A stretch of 64,000 nt of DNA from Isoetes taiwanensis (GCA_021234155.1 JAJEKV010000001.1:14062356-14126355); one strand, 5' to 3'. Positions 1 to 11,578 are shown, numbered from the stretch's first letter. Translations and numbers: made by a program. Notes: generated by a model from the sequence alone, not told the origin.

Positions 1-575
1 TATAAGATGTTCGATAAGCCCATAATACAGCGGGTAGCTTTAATTCCCAATCTGAGCGCTTGGTTTCACAGATTTTTTTCAAGACTGTAACAAGAATTTT
101 ATTGGTCGATTCAGCTTGACCATTTGCCCTGGGATAGTAAGGAGTAGATTTCCGATGTACAATCATGAAGTTCTCTGTTAAGATTTGAATAGTTTCATTA
201 AGAAAATGTACTCCTCTATCGCCACCGCCTAAAGGACATCCAAACCTTGTGATAATCTGGGCTGGTATAGTACTCTTGCGACACTTAAAAGCAAGATTAT
301 CTTTTAGAGCGAAGCTTACCCCACTTTGTATTATAGTCTGTTAAGACTAAAATATATTGTGCTTTCGTTCTAGGCTGCGGAGGTTGGATTGGACCCACAA
401 ATCCATGCCCCACTTTTCAAATGGACCTAGAGGAAGAACTGGTGTGAGAGGCATGTAATTTCTTTCTCTGGTTTTCCCATGCGTTGGCAAATGTCACATG
501 TCCTTGCTTCTTTTAGACAATCAAGCAAATAGTGTTGGCCACCATAGACCGGATTGAAGAACTTTTCTTGTCAAG
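1..575 (-). pseudogene. Gypsy integrase core, frameshifted, truncated by window edge
   Basis: The minus strand reads the second half of the zinc finger (CDICQRMGKP), then an LGPFEKWGMDLW block holding the first catalytic Asp, and near the window start STPYYPRANGQAESTNK with the catalytic Glu, followed by a WELKLPAVLWAYRT block. At least two frame changes separate these pieces. The sequence between about 250 and 420 is degraded. No complete open frame remains. Confidence 0.85.
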
Positions 576-1067
576 TTATTTACTCAAGCAAAAGTGACCG
601 CCACTTAGACCTTGGTGTGCTTCCTCAACAATTCGTTGCGTCTCATGTGGTAGGACACATCTGCGCAGGATATTATCTTGCCCTCGTTTATATAATTGAC
701 CTGCAATTATACTAAATTTGGCCGCTCTTTTAACGAAATCTTTGCGTTGTGTAGCAGTAAACTTTGATGGTAGCTCCCCAGTGGATAAATATTCCACGAT
801 TCCCTTATACCAGGGAGGTGTAACAACAACCCGGAAGAGATTAACATCTGGTAATTCATCATTAATTCCGGTAGGCAACTCACCATTTGTTAATCGAGAC
901 AGATGATCAGGGACGGTATGGGCACTGCCTGGCTTGAGTATAATTTTGAAATTAAACTCTTGAAGTATTAATAGCCAACGGGTAATCCGACCTGTGACAC
1001 ATGGTTTATTAATCAAATACAAGAGAGCTTGGTGGTCAACATAGAAATGGAAAAAATTTCCAAGCAA
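576..1067 (-). pseudogene. Gypsy RNase H end and integrase zinc-binding domain
   Basis: The first ~60 codons are the end of RNase H: FYVDHQALLYLI, then TGRITRWLLILQEF, then VPDHLSR, the motif that typically closes this domain in gypsy elements. The rest leads into the integrase HHCC zinc-binding region (LRRCVLPHETQRIVEEAHQG, SGGHF). The stretch is open for 163 codons. It is separated from the RT piece by a short frame break near 1067-1104. Confidence 0.85.
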
Positions 1068-1103
1068 ATAGTGCCGAAACTTTTGGACAAAGAAAGACCA
1101 TTG

Positions 1104-2163
1104 CTAATCCCTCTCTTTAATGGTACTATAATTCCTCTTTGCATGATTTAACTGTTTACTAGCGAAATGAATAGGACGGTCCACTTTTGAATCCACTTGT
1201 TGGGCTAGCACTGCTCCAATGGCAATTTTTGATGCATCCACATGAACGTGGAATTGTTGATTCCACCGTGGAGCTATGAGTATAGGTGCATTAGTCATGA
1301 TAGTTTTTATTTTCTCAAATGCATTCTGACATTGAGTTGTCCACTGAAATTTGTTCTTTGGACTAACTAGCTCATTGAGAGGTGCTGCAATTTCAGCTAA
1401 TCCATGGCAGAACTTCCTGTAGTAATTAGCTTTACCCATAAATCTCTTAACTTGTGTAATGTTCGTGGGTGGTGGCATCTCTCTAATTGCTTGAACCTTA
1501 CTAGGATCAGTCAGCAGTCCTTTCTTGCAGACAATGTGACCTAACAAGATCCCATGTCTTACTAAGAAAACACATTTTTCTGGATTTAAAGAAACGCCAT
1601 ACTGTCTACACCGATTAAAGCATTGCCAAAGCTTTTCTATATGATCATTATAATTGCTGAAAACAGTAAAGTCATCTAAAAAGACTTCCATAAAATTTCC
1701 GATATAGCTTTTAAAAACCATTAACATAATCCTTTGGAATAATGACGGTGCATTGCTTAAATCTGTAGGCATAGGTGCCAAACTGGGTGATAAATGTAGT
1801 CTTTAATTGGTCTTCTGGATGAATTCGGATCTGGTTATAGCCGCTAAACCCATCCATGAAAGAGTAACACTCATTTCCTGCTACTTTTTCTAGTACTTGA
1901 TCGGTGAAGGGCAAGGGAAAGTGGTCCTTTTTAGTGGCATCATTTAATCTTCTATAGTCCACACAGACCCTTAACTTCCCATTTTTCTTCTTTACTATTA
2001 CAATGGGAGAAACCCACTCACTTGTTTCAACCTCATAGATGAAACCGACCTGTAATAACTTTTGAATTTCTTCCTGCACACTTTCGGCATAATTAGGGTT
2101 CATTCTATATGCCCTTTGGTAGACAGGCCGAGCATCAGGAAGCAAAGGAATCCGCATCAACAT
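1104..2163 (-). pseudogene. Gypsy reverse transcriptase and start of RNase H
   Basis: This copies element RNA into cDNA. The N-terminal half shows SPIVIVKKKNGKLRVCVDYR and the D-G-F-S-G-Y-N-Q-I block. The C-terminal half has the catalytic FLDD motif, followed by the thumb (SLNPEKCVFL, LLGHIV) and the start of RNase H (HVHVDASKIAIGAVLAQQ). The two halves are in different frames and overlap near 1711-1781. The frame breaks just after TYAYRF, where the conserved MPFGL-type motif is expected, so the RT is not translatable as read. A sequencing indel is possible. Confidence 0.9.
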
Positions 2164-2579
2164 AAGTTTGGATCAATACCTCGTAAGTCATTATAACTCC
2201 ATGCAAAAATGTCTTTGTATTCCATTAATAACTTTATAGCTGCTTCACGAATTCCAGGTGGAAGATTAGTCCCTATGCGAACTATGTGAGGTGATGCTTC
2301 TGTATTCAAATTTAGTTCCTCTGTTTCTGGAGTACTTAGATAAGGTCGTAATGTATTGTCTTGTACCTCATGAGCCGGAGTAGGTTCAAGAGTGATTTGC
2401 CCCTCATTAATTTCTTTAAAAGTTTTAGAAAAAGTTGTTTCCTTTTCCACTAATTCTGCCATGTAACAGATTTCTGTGTCTGAGGCATCATCTTCATACT
2501 CTTCATATGCATCATATTCTGATTCACTATCTGAAAACATAGGCATATCCTCTAAAGTGGTAGAATTTCCGGTGGGCAA
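2157..2579 (-). pseudogene. Gypsy protease-RT linker segment
   Basis: This 140-codon stretch opens with PTGNST, continues with a strongly acidic segment (DSESEYDAYEEYEDDASD), and ends with LPPGIREAAIKLLMEYKDIF and AWSYNDLRGI, the usual lead-in to gypsy RT. Its first residues (KIDLPTGNS, counting the codons just upstream) are the same as the last residues of the plus-strand protease at 5155-5180. The two pieces were therefore once contiguous, or come from the same family. Confidence 0.8.
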
Positions 2580-2590
2580 ATCTATTTTGG
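2563..2590 (-). repeat. 28-bp inverted repeat, left copy
   Basis: This is the exact reverse complement of 5153-5180. It lies at the start of the minus-strand pol segment, about 20 bases left of the plus-strand primer binding site. Confidence 0.95.
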
Positions 2591-2609
2591 AGATTTTCCT
2601 TTAACATTT

Positions 2610-2626
2610 TGGCGCCGTTGCCGGGG
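2610..2626 (+). promoter_or_regulatory. Retrotransposon primer binding site, tRNA-Asp type
   Basis: TGGCGCCGTTGCCGGGG is complementary to the 3' end of plant tRNA-Asp and is a known primer site of some plant gypsy elements. It lies on the plus strand, upstream of the plus-strand gag at 3108. No LTR precedes it. The sequence immediately to the left is the start of the inverted pol segment. Confidence 0.75.
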
Positions 2627-2640
2627 ATAGAATATAGCAA

Positions 2641-3032
2641 TTAATTTCTGAAATGAAAAGTTTGTCACAGCAGAAATTTTGATGTGTATCAGACTGTCAT
2701 TTGAGCAGGTTATACTAATTATTTTGAGCTAAGATTTGGTCACAAGGTACTCCTATGAGTCCTTTACCAGCCTGCAAAATTTCAGAACTCAACTCCAAAC
2801 CTACCTCGATTTGGATAGGGGATGATTAGTGCTGTCCTGATAATTAATTTCTGTAATGCAGAAATTGTGATGTGTATCAGACCATCATTTGAACAGGTTA
2901 CACTTATTGTTTTGAGCTAAGATTTGGCCACAAGGTACTCCTATGAGTCCTTTACCAGCCTGCAAAATTTCAAAAGCCAACTCCAAACCTACCTCGATTT
3001 GGGTAGATGATGATTAGTGCTACCAGGATAAA
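2641..3032 (+). repeat. Two-copy tandem repeat (~200 bp) in gypsy leader
   Basis: Copy 1 (2641-2843) and copy 2 (2844-3032) both run from TTAATTTCTG to a GATGATTAGTGCT...GATAA end. They share the block GGTACTCCTATGAGTCCTTT. The repeat occupies the untranslated leader between the primer site and gag. Copy 1 has extra bases near its start. Confidence 0.85.
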
Positions 3033-3107
3033 TTACTGCGCATCTTTTGTGACTCAAAATAAGTTATAGTACTTAATTAATGCTTCAAATACCCCATAAA
3101 TGGGTGT

Positions 3108-4110
3108 ATGAAAGGATATAAGGTTATTCTTGAGCAGAGGAGAGTTCAAGAAGAGAGAAGGAAGAAGCAAGAAGAGGAAAGGACAGCAAGACATAAAAAA
3201 AGAGCTCAGCATAAAATTGAACAGGAGAGACCGTCTCAAATTATTCCAGATATTAAGTCTTTGTACACAATGTCTACGTCTCATTCTAAGAGTATTCCAT
3301 ATCCCAAATATGGGGCTGGAAAAAGTATTCCATATCCCAAATATGGGGCTGGAAAAGCAGCTGAAACCCAACCAAGAACTCATATTAAACAATTTGAGAA
3401 TATTAGTACTATGAATGGTCAGGATTCTGATGCCGAGAGGCTTATATTATTTCCAACCACATTAGAGGGAAAACCAGCAGATTGGTTGATTCGTAATATG
3501 GATACAGTGAAAACATGGGTAGAAATTAAAGAGTTGTTTTTGAATACATTTCAACCAACTCCAACCTCTCGAGAGTTAAAGGAGGAATTAAAAACCATAC
3601 AGATTACACCTGGGGAAACTCCAAAAAGCTTTGCTATTAGAGTGTCTGAATTAGCAAGCCAATTAGAACATAAACCTCATGAAGAAGATATCATATCTTG
3701 GTTCATTGAGGGATTTCCAGGAAAAATTAAGCAACAACTCGAATTAGACTCACCGAAACTTTGGATGAAGTCAGAAAAAAGAGCAAAATTGCCATTGGGG
3801 AATTATGGGTCTTGAAAAACATGTCAAGCGAACTTGAATCTTTGGTTCGGGAAGAAAGTGAACCAGAGATTCGAGGAGTTCGAGAATTGCAAAATAAATT
3901 ACAATGGATGGAAGAAAATGTTAAGAAGTTAACTAGCGGAGAAACTCAAGAAGTTATGTATGGTGCACTAAGTGTTCTAGACCGGGACACTATGCAAATG
4001 AATCTGAAATTCCTATCAAGGAAAAGAAATTTTGTTACATTTGTGATCGTGATAATCATGATACAAAAGATTGCTATTTCAATTCAAGAAATAAAAACAA
4101 AATAGTACGG
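3108..4110 (+). pseudogene. Gypsy gag (capsid and nucleocapsid)
   Basis: This encodes the particle-forming Gag protein. The first ~60 codons are highly charged (Glu/Arg/Lys-rich). The capsid-like core follows: HIKQFENISTMNG, LFPTTLEGKPADWL, then PHEEDIISWFIEGFP. The main frame runs to 3815 and continues in another frame from about 3761. A CCHC zinc knuckle (CYICDRDNHDTKDC) lies at 4033-4074. A second knuckle at about 4165-4213 is broken by one base (CWKCN, then GHFARDC in the next frame). An 11-residue block (SIPYPKYGAGK) is duplicated in tandem at 3291-3356. Confidence 0.88.
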
Positions 4111-4789
4111 ATGCTTTTGTTGTAACAAAATACAGATACATCAAGAAAAAAGATGTCAAAAGAAGTTGAATGTTGGAAGTGTAATAGGAGAAAGGCCACT
4201 TTGCAAGGGACTGTAAATTCATTTAAAAGGAGCATTCCCTCTAAAAATATAGAAAAGAGTGAAGTCAAAATAGAGGAAGAATATGGTCACTGAGCGTAGA
4301 ATTGTTGATAATGTTGAAGCAAATGTAGTGACACTCAAAAAAAGTCAGAGAGAAGGGATTCAAGTTAAAGATATTCCATTGGAAAGCCTGCGTCGCGAGA
4401 ATCAAAGAAATATATCCGGAAATCCTAGAGGAGAATGAAATTTATAACTTTGCTAATGGAGCAAATAAATGAATTGCAAAATTCAGAAACTCACCTACAA
4501 GAGAATGATAGTGACTTGGATAAACTCCGGAGGATTAAAAGACAAGTTAAAGAATTGACAATTCCTACGCCATTGAAAATAGTAGTTAAATATTTGCCGG
4601 GTTTCAAGGATATTCGGAATCTCAAAATATAGATGATAATTTAAAAGCGTTGAGCCAAACAATTAAAAATACAAAGGGTTTTTACCTCTTGAGTTATTGG
4701 CAAAGTATATCGAGTTAGGAATTCCAAATGGAGGTCTACCAAATGAACAATTAATCCACGCATTTCAAAAGTGACCCTATTGATAAGCA

Positions 4790-5180
4790 AACTCCCGGGC
4801 TAACTCTAGAAGTAAAGGGACACACCATTCCCAAAGTGCCTATTGATGGAGGAGCGGAGTGAACATCATGACCAACAATTTGAGAAGGAAACTCAAGTTG
4901 GAAACGATCAGTCCGGTCGTCATTCAATGTGAGAATGGCGGATCATAGGCAAGTCGAGCCAAAAGAGGCATTATCAAGGAGTGCCATTTTCTATTGCGGG
5001 AATGAATTTCCAACGATTTTGTAATCCTCGATACTAATGCAACGGAAATATGGATTACCAAGTGTTACTAGGTAGGCCATGGCTACGAGAAGCCAAAGTA
5101 TTACATGATTGGGCAGATAATTCTGTTAAAATAACTAGAGAAGGAAAAGTCACCAAAATAGATTTGCCCACCGGAAATTC
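4790..5180 (+). pseudogene. Gypsy aspartic protease, frameshifted
   Basis: This is the protease that would process Gag-Pol. Reading IPKVPIDGGA, a one-base break, then VNIM gives the D-G-G/S-A catalytic region of plant gypsy proteases. The C-terminal block YQVLLGRPWLREAKVLHDW is intact, and the frame ends with KIDLPTGNS followed by a stop. The stretch between about 4270 and 4790 looks like degraded gag-pro linker in several frames. Confidence 0.75.
5153..5180 (+). repeat. 28-bp inverted repeat, right copy
   Basis: This stretch is the exact reverse complement of 2563-2590. It encodes the protease-pol junction (KIDLPTGNS) and marks the right breakpoint of the inverted gag-protease segment. Confidence 0.95.
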
Positions 5181-6548
5181 ATAGATGTCATATTTATTGA
5201 ACCTGGGTTCTCATCACTCTTCCCAATGGAATGTTTGATTTTTACTTTGGGTTTTGGTTCTTGTTGAAGCAAGGTGCCACAATGAATAAGCATATTTTTC
5301 TTTGTCAAGAAATCATTTATAAAGTTTCCTTGTTGGTCTATATGGCCCTGTTCATAACAATTTGTCCATATGAATGGATTTGCCTTGAACTTGGATTGCT
5401 CAAGATAAATCATATCTTTAACATTCTTCATGCCATACTTGTTTGCATTCTTTATGATTTGGAGTTCTTTAATATGAGGTCCTGTAGTGGCATTAACTTT
5501 TGGGACCACTTTTTCATTTGATAACATATTGCTCTCTTTATATGTAAGATTCTCTCTTTGGAGTTCTTTAAGGATTGGAGGTATTCTCACAATATTATAG
5601 ATAGCAACATGTGTTGCCAAATTTTCATCATCTGTAACATGTATTTCAATCGCTTGAGCGCAAGTTTTTTCCTCAATCCAAGTTTCCACCTTGCTTCCAT
5701 ACAGTGGATGATCAAACATATATTTGATTTCATTGCAATCAAATATCCTCTCAATTTCCTCTTTGAAGAATTCTAATTCATTCATATTCCCATTTTGAAG
5801 CTCTTGAGTTTCTATAGGATTATCAAGGATCAATTCATCATTTTCTATTTTCGATGCCTCAATCTCATTGCTTATAGATTTGCCACATTCACCTGAATTT
5901 ACATAGTCACATGTACTTTCTTCAAGTATATATTCCTCCATTTCTTTAATCCCTTGTGCCTCATTATACACATAGGGCTCTAGTTCTAGTTCATCATGCT
6001 TCATAACACCTAGAACTCTAGTAACCACAAATGACTCTCTCATTGCTTGGTTTAATGTAGGAGGGTTTTCTAGTTGTAACCTTTGGCATACTTCAAATGG
6101 AAATCCATTAATATACCATTCAATTATATCTTCTTCATGTGGTCTCGGGTTGCATTTTGCAACTATATCACAATTCTCAAAGCAAACTCTAGGGGATGTT
6201 CTCCTTCCTCAATTTTATTATATCCAATATTTTTCTGCATTCCCTATAAGACAATTCTTCTTGGAACATAGAAATAAAATAACTTTTCATCTCATTCCAT
6301 GTAGACAAGGAGTCAAAATTTGAGTATAGCAGGTTGGCTGCTACACCACGTAAAGTTATTGGAAAGACCAATACCCTTATGGCGTCTTCATCATGACCAT
6401 TGATTTTGCTTAGAGCTTCAAATTGCTTTACATGAGTCTTTGCTCTGACCTTGTTAGGATCATCATGATCATAGAAGGAATATTTTAAAGCCATTTTTTT
6501 CACGTTTGTTTTCAAATTATGTTTGTTTTGAAGTAATTTGAAATGCAA
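5181..6548 (-). pseudogene. Second gypsy-type gag joined to an unknown domain
   Basis: On the minus strand from 6548 a gag capsid region reads HVKQFEALSKINGHDEDAI and VFPITLRGVAANLL. After a frame change near 6190 it continues with PHEEDIIEWYINGFP, matching the gag at 3108-3815 block for block. From about 6043 the frame runs for some 280 codons into an acidic protein that I do not recognise (for example IERIFDCNEIKYMFDHPLYG and VPKVNATTGPHIKELQ). No protease or RT follows before the rearrangement breakpoint. It may be a Gag-only non-autonomous element, or a truncated autonomous one whose pol was moved. Confidence 0.7.
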
Positions 6549-6609
6549 GACGAAAAATCTAGCTCGTACATTTCAAAATCCACTTTATGAGTATTTTTGC
6601 TCAAAATTT

Positions 6610-6674
6610 ATGTTAAGCTGGATTTGAACCAATGACTTTGTAGTTTCCAAACAAAGCCTTTACCAATTATCCAC
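6610..6674 (-). other. tRNA-like sequence, possible SINE head
   Basis: The minus strand holds an A-box-like TGGATAATTGG and, 43 bases further on, a B-box GGTTCAAATCC. This is the spacing of a tRNA internal promoter. The acceptor stem does not pair, so it is not a functional tRNA. A tRNA-derived SINE head or a tRNA pseudogene fits best. Confidence 0.4.
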
Positions 6675-7059
6675 CATATACATTGTTGACATTTATTTCA
6701 ACGTTTACATTTTTTATGTTAACACCCTTTGAAATGTTTTTTTTTTTTTTCTCCCCTTTTTTTTTCTTTGCTATGGTGCAAACGAAGGTAGATGTAAGGG
6801 TTCATGTACCGTGTGGGAGATGATTAGGGTCGGATTTTGTCTTGCAGGTCCGTGAATGGAGATGGCGGTTCAGGGTGAGGCAGAAAGGCAAACAAAGTTA
6901 TGGCAGTATGATTTATGGCCTGGGCGAATCAACCGATTCCTCACCTCTATTTTTGTTTTTTTTTTCAAGTTCCATCTTTAACAGAGGCGCTTTTTGGCGG
7001 AAGAATAGCGACTATGGTGATGATTAGGGCTTGGTTTCTTAGGTAGTGTCTTCTTGAAC

Positions 7060-8570
7060 TACGGCAATTGTGTATATCATTAGAATTAGAGCAAAAGACC
7101 AATTTTTCTTTGCGGGGTTGTAAACACGGATCATAGAGGCTATGGTGCCATATTGTCTTGTTTGTAGTCGAATAATGACGCGTCTTGCCTCAAACAAAAC
7201 AAGGTCGATACCGCTACACTCTGTAGCTTTCTTTTCGATAAATTTCTTGTGCTTTGTTTCTTATAAATTTTAGGAACTCCAAAGATGTTGGGTCCCTACA
7301 AAAGTTGAAGAAGAAACTTTGTTCAATATGACACTTCGCAATCGATTCATTCTTGGAATCCGAATTGTTTTGTAACAAATGTTTTGGACAAATATGCAAG
7401 AGCGTAACAACTCCTTTCCTCTCTTTCTTATGCACAAGAATGTGCTTTTGATTTTTAGATTTATGCAATGTATAATGTTTGTTAAAACCATTTGAGTTTA
7501 TATAAATATAGAGATTTGAACTACGGAGAATTGTTTTTTTTTTAATAACATGGAGACCTTTTGTCCTAAAACCTCGAGATTGTTATTCATTTGAAACTTT
7601 GTTGAAATTTGTGTCCAAACCGCACTTTGATTGGATCAAGAAACAATGCTGAACGCCCAAGGTCCCTAAGACGGAACCAAAACTATGTTAAAGGTCATCA
7701 CCCCTCTAGCATAGCAACTCATTCTTTCATGAATTAATCTACCCAGAACTTGGAATATAGCAACACAAACTACAATGAAATTACAAACATACCATGGTGT
7801 CTGAAGCCATGCATCAAAGGTTTCATAATCGGTTATTTCCAATGACTTGGTGGTTGTCATCTCGCATCCATAAGAAACCCAGTAAGAATTATTTGTATGC
7901 TTATAAGTGAACAAGAATCAAAGGGACATCATGGAGGAATTGTACATTGTTGCCTTGTTTGCCTTAGAATATACATTGTATAAACAAAGTTATCGTCATT
8001 GCTAAAACAAAGGATGCTTGCATGTGAAGGAATGAATGAATACAACTCAGTTAAGCATCATAAACGAAATGAGAGCCAACAAATCTTCCATTGATTTCAA
8101 TTCATGAATACAAAGATAAGCATTGAAGAATGTCATACAAATCTCAAGGCCGTAATCAATTGCAAAGCCCCCTTTTCTTCCCAAATCGCCACCTTAAATA
8201 GATATCGTGCTCTTGATCGGGACCATTCTAACCGACCACGCTCCGAGATGTCCGCCTCGGTGCTTTGTGCTCTCAATCCTTGTTGGCAAGGCAAACCCTA
8301 ACTGTCTCAACGTGACTAGAAATTACATAAAAATATTTTTTGTATTTTTTATAATAAGAACAATAAACACAATGTTTGTTTTTGTCTTTTTTTTCATAAT
8401 GAAGAACTATAGAAATATTTTTGTATTTTTTCAACAATAGTGGAGCTTGACTCAAGATTTATCGCAGGTGCTCTCTTATAATGGTCACTATACTCTCGAT
8501 TCTTCTTGAGTTATCTCCGTCATTGACTTGTACATGATCATCCACAACGGGGTCAATAACTGGGTCAACT
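7060..8570. other. Non-coding stretch, nothing recognised
   Basis: This is AT-rich sequence with only short, unconvincing open frames on both strands. I see no known domain, RNA gene or clear repeat. Confidence 0.5.
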
Positions 8571-8578
8571 ATGTCACA

Positions 8579-8785
8579 AATTGCTTGGGTAATACATGGC
8601 CTATACAATATTTTATTTATATTTATGGTTGGTGTTAGTCATAAACATGCCTCCAGGTGCATGTCAATGTTAGCTTCCATCAAAGCTCTTTTTTGTGCTC
8701 AGTACATAGACTACTAATATTACCCAGGTAGTCAAGGCCTCTTCTTCAATGAGGAAAATGACTAGGTTCATCCCCATGTATAGAC
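8579..8785 (+). repeat. Dispersed ~205-bp repeat, copy A
   Basis: It starts at TTGCTTGGGTAATACATGGC and ends at GGTTCATCCCCA. It matches 12371-12577 closely in the same orientation. It ends directly before the WRKY exon, so the duplicated unit may be intron or upstream sequence of that gene. Confidence 0.85.
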
Positions 8786-9198
8786 AACGTGCGATATTGA
8801 CGTTCTTGATGATGGTTATTGCTGGAGGAATTATGGTCCAAAAGTTGTTAAAGGAAATCCAAATCCAGGGTATAAAACCAGTTGATATTCCGTTTTAAAC
8901 TAAAACAATTTGTAATATGCATTATTAATGTACTAACATGATGTCTGTTTCATCTCATGACATTGCAGGAGCTATTACAAGTGTATAAATTTAGGATGCC
9001 CTATAAGAAAGCATGTTGAAAGGACATTAATGATCCTAAAGTAGTCATAATTATATATGAAGGAAAACACAATCATGATGTCCCACCTACAAGAAACTGC
9101 AGCCATGACAGTGTAAATATAGATGCTATGGCAGCATCACATGTCCTTGCAATTGAGGCATGTGTACCTTCAACGTCAAGTTCATCTACAAACCAATG
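8784..9198 (+). pseudogene. WRKY group I C-terminal DNA-binding domain, decayed
   Basis: WRKY proteins are nuclear transcription factors that bind W-box DNA. An exon ending at 8869 reads [20 protein letters not shown], where WRKYGQK has become WRNYGPK. A GT-AG intron follows (8870-8968, with a TACTAAC branch-point match near 8931), at the position where WRKY group I C-terminal domains carry their conserved intron. The next exon gives SYYKCINLGCPIRKHVER and, after a one-base shift, NDPKVV and EGKHNHDVP. The zinc ligands C-X4-C and H-X-H are present. The intron-split Arg has become Gly. TAG at 8781-8783 is either a stop or the preceding splice acceptor. The changed core and the frameshift indicate a pseudogene. 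I did not find an N-terminal WRKY domain. The open stretch at 9123-9692 may be degraded C-terminal sequence. Confidence 0.8.
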
Positions 9199-11578
9199 AT
9201 CATAGATCAAGGACTGCCGGGGAGTTGCCAAAAAAGAATATGTTGTCTGAGACCAAAGTGAAAATTGGGCAGCAAATGACCAAAAGCTCAGTATCAGATG
9301 GAATGACATTCTTAAGTTCAGTAGACATGAGTAGCATGAGAGGCACCACAATGAAAGACCCTGTTAGGCCAAAAGAAGAGCATATGTCAAATTATGAAAG
9401 ACTCTTTGCTCTTGCCTCAAGCATTTCAAGAGGCTTCTTTCTGGATTGGTATTGGGGCCTTAATTTGTTAGCACTAACTCCTTGGGGTAGGCTCGCAGAT
9501 ATTGGAACTAGCAATGGGAAGAAAAGCTGGTCTTGCAGAAAGACAACTTGTGCGTCTGAAAAAGTTACTATCGAAAATGCATATTATTTCAACGGCTGTA
9601 AATTACCATGGTATTTCCATGGCATCCTGTTGGAGCTTATCTGGCCTTCACTAGGATTGAAGATCTACGCCAGAAGTATAGTCCAATGTTAAACATTTTT
9701 TGGGTTTGTATAATTTGTCAACCGAAGTTATTGTTTTCCTGGCGACGCAACTTTTCTAACACGATGGTTCCCGAGGGAAGTACAACAGTGGTAGCTCTGT
9801 TAACGTGATGTCCAATAGGTCATGGACACAAACATGGTCGATTGAAGTTTTGACACATTTATGTCAAAATTTGATTCAATGAGATAACGTTTAATTCAGG
9901 TCATCTGGGTGCACATTCCATTCAAAGTGTACTCAAGAAGAACCACTTAAACCAAATATGTCGATGTGCGATGTCAAAATTATGGAATATGCACATCCCC
10001 CTATTAGATGTAAAGTTCATATTTGTTACTACATATTTGCACAAAAATTTCTATGTTCAAATGTAAAGACAATAGGGTTTCTTGAATTTGAAATTTTGAA
10101 GCAGGTAAGTGTTTTATATTCCTCAATGCATGTTGAGATATTTGACTTTTAGAAAGTTACAAGAAAGTATGAATGGCATGAATGGCATCACAAGACTTGC
10201 CTATGGCTATGCTGCTAACAAAAGCATATTTGCATGGTGTTGTCAGTCTCATGACTATAAATTATTGATGGAAAGAAAAGCTCCAGTTCATGAAGCCATA
10301 CCATCTAGACACGCATCTCCTGCTCCAATCAATTTTAGAGTAGATTCTACATTCTAGAGTAGGTTGCCCTGAAATCCTTTTGTCTTTTCAACATTTTTGC
10401 TTTGTCTAAATACTGGTCCGCCATACTGGTCTTCTCTATTTTATTGCACATGATGATCCCGGACTAATAAGGGTACTGGACATGATACATTGCTTGTTAT
10501 ACTTGCAAATACATACAATGCATGAATATTCTATATATCACAAGCATAGTCAGATTAAAATGCTTCATATGTAGTTGTTGCTATGCACCAATGGTCGGAA
10601 AAATGAATGACCAGATCAAAATGTTGTATTTGTAATTATGTTATGCAACTCATATGAGGATAAAAATAGACCCTCTTATGGAACTGAGAACAGATCGGAG
10701 CTGCCATTAAGACAAGTCTTCGAATGTCATTCTTTTTATTGATAACAAGGAAGCAATCTATATATTTTGCATAGCTTCCACCAGAGTTAGAACATAACTT
10801 TTTCTCACCATATGCTTCTATCCAAAATTGGCCACACCCATTTTTGAGATCATTTCTAAGGTTGCGCCTTTGACCTTGACTAAAACACAAAAATTATAGT
10901 GCTCGAGAGTATATGATGCCGATTTACATCTAGCAAAGAATTTTGCATATGATTTTTTTTATCTTAGTTTTTTGGACATTTGAGTTCCAAGATGGATAGC
11001 CATTATATAATCTTCAAGCTTAAGAGATTATTGAGAATGTCATTTAAAAAAATGATCTATTTTATTGGAGATTTTCTATTCTGACCCTTCCGTTATGAAG
11101 AGGCTTCCTTGAAAGATATAGAAGCTGTTCAATTATAGAAGCTTTGCAAGTCATATGTGAAACTGGATGGTTGAAGAAAAACGGGACCAAACATGTCAAA
11201 TGTTGGTTTATTAAAGCAGGTAGATGAGACAGATAAATCTACATCATGTTGTGAATATTATTTCTTCATATTTTCATTTGGAACTATACAATACAACATG
11301 GTGAGCTCTTTAAACGTTCCCATCTTGTGGTATATTTACCATGTTGATTTGCAATGAATTGGGCCATACTTGTTGCCTCTTAATGTTATGCCATAAGCAC
11401 ATGGCAAAATGTATAGATTTTTATATGACATTTTGTCAATTCTCTCAAGAAGTTTGAAAACTTAGCCTTACTCAGCCACATTTAAGAGGGCTTTCAAAAG
11501 ATGCTATATTAAGTTCATTACTAAGGTAGGATAATTTCCATAAATTTCAGTGATATTGTTGCTAAGGATGCAAGTGCA

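Larger units (their letters stand above)
1..2600 (-). mobile_element. Ty3/gypsy pol segment (Tat/Athila-like), cut by the window start
   Basis: Reading leftwards on the minus strand, the order is the protease-RT linker, reverse transcriptase, RNase H, integrase zinc finger and integrase core, which is the Ty3/gypsy order. The segment starts at about 2600 next to a plus-strand primer binding site and leaves the window at base 1, so its 3' LTR is not seen. Frameshifts occur in the RT and in the integrase. Protease and gag are missing upstream on this strand but are present in the opposite orientation at 2610-5180, so the element is rearranged. The tRNA-Asp-type primer site and the RT style suggest the Tat/Athila branch, by recall of family features only. 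Confidence 0.9.

Noticed and set aside
6610-6674. Functional tRNA gene
   Set aside because: Internal boxes are present but the acceptor arms do not pair.
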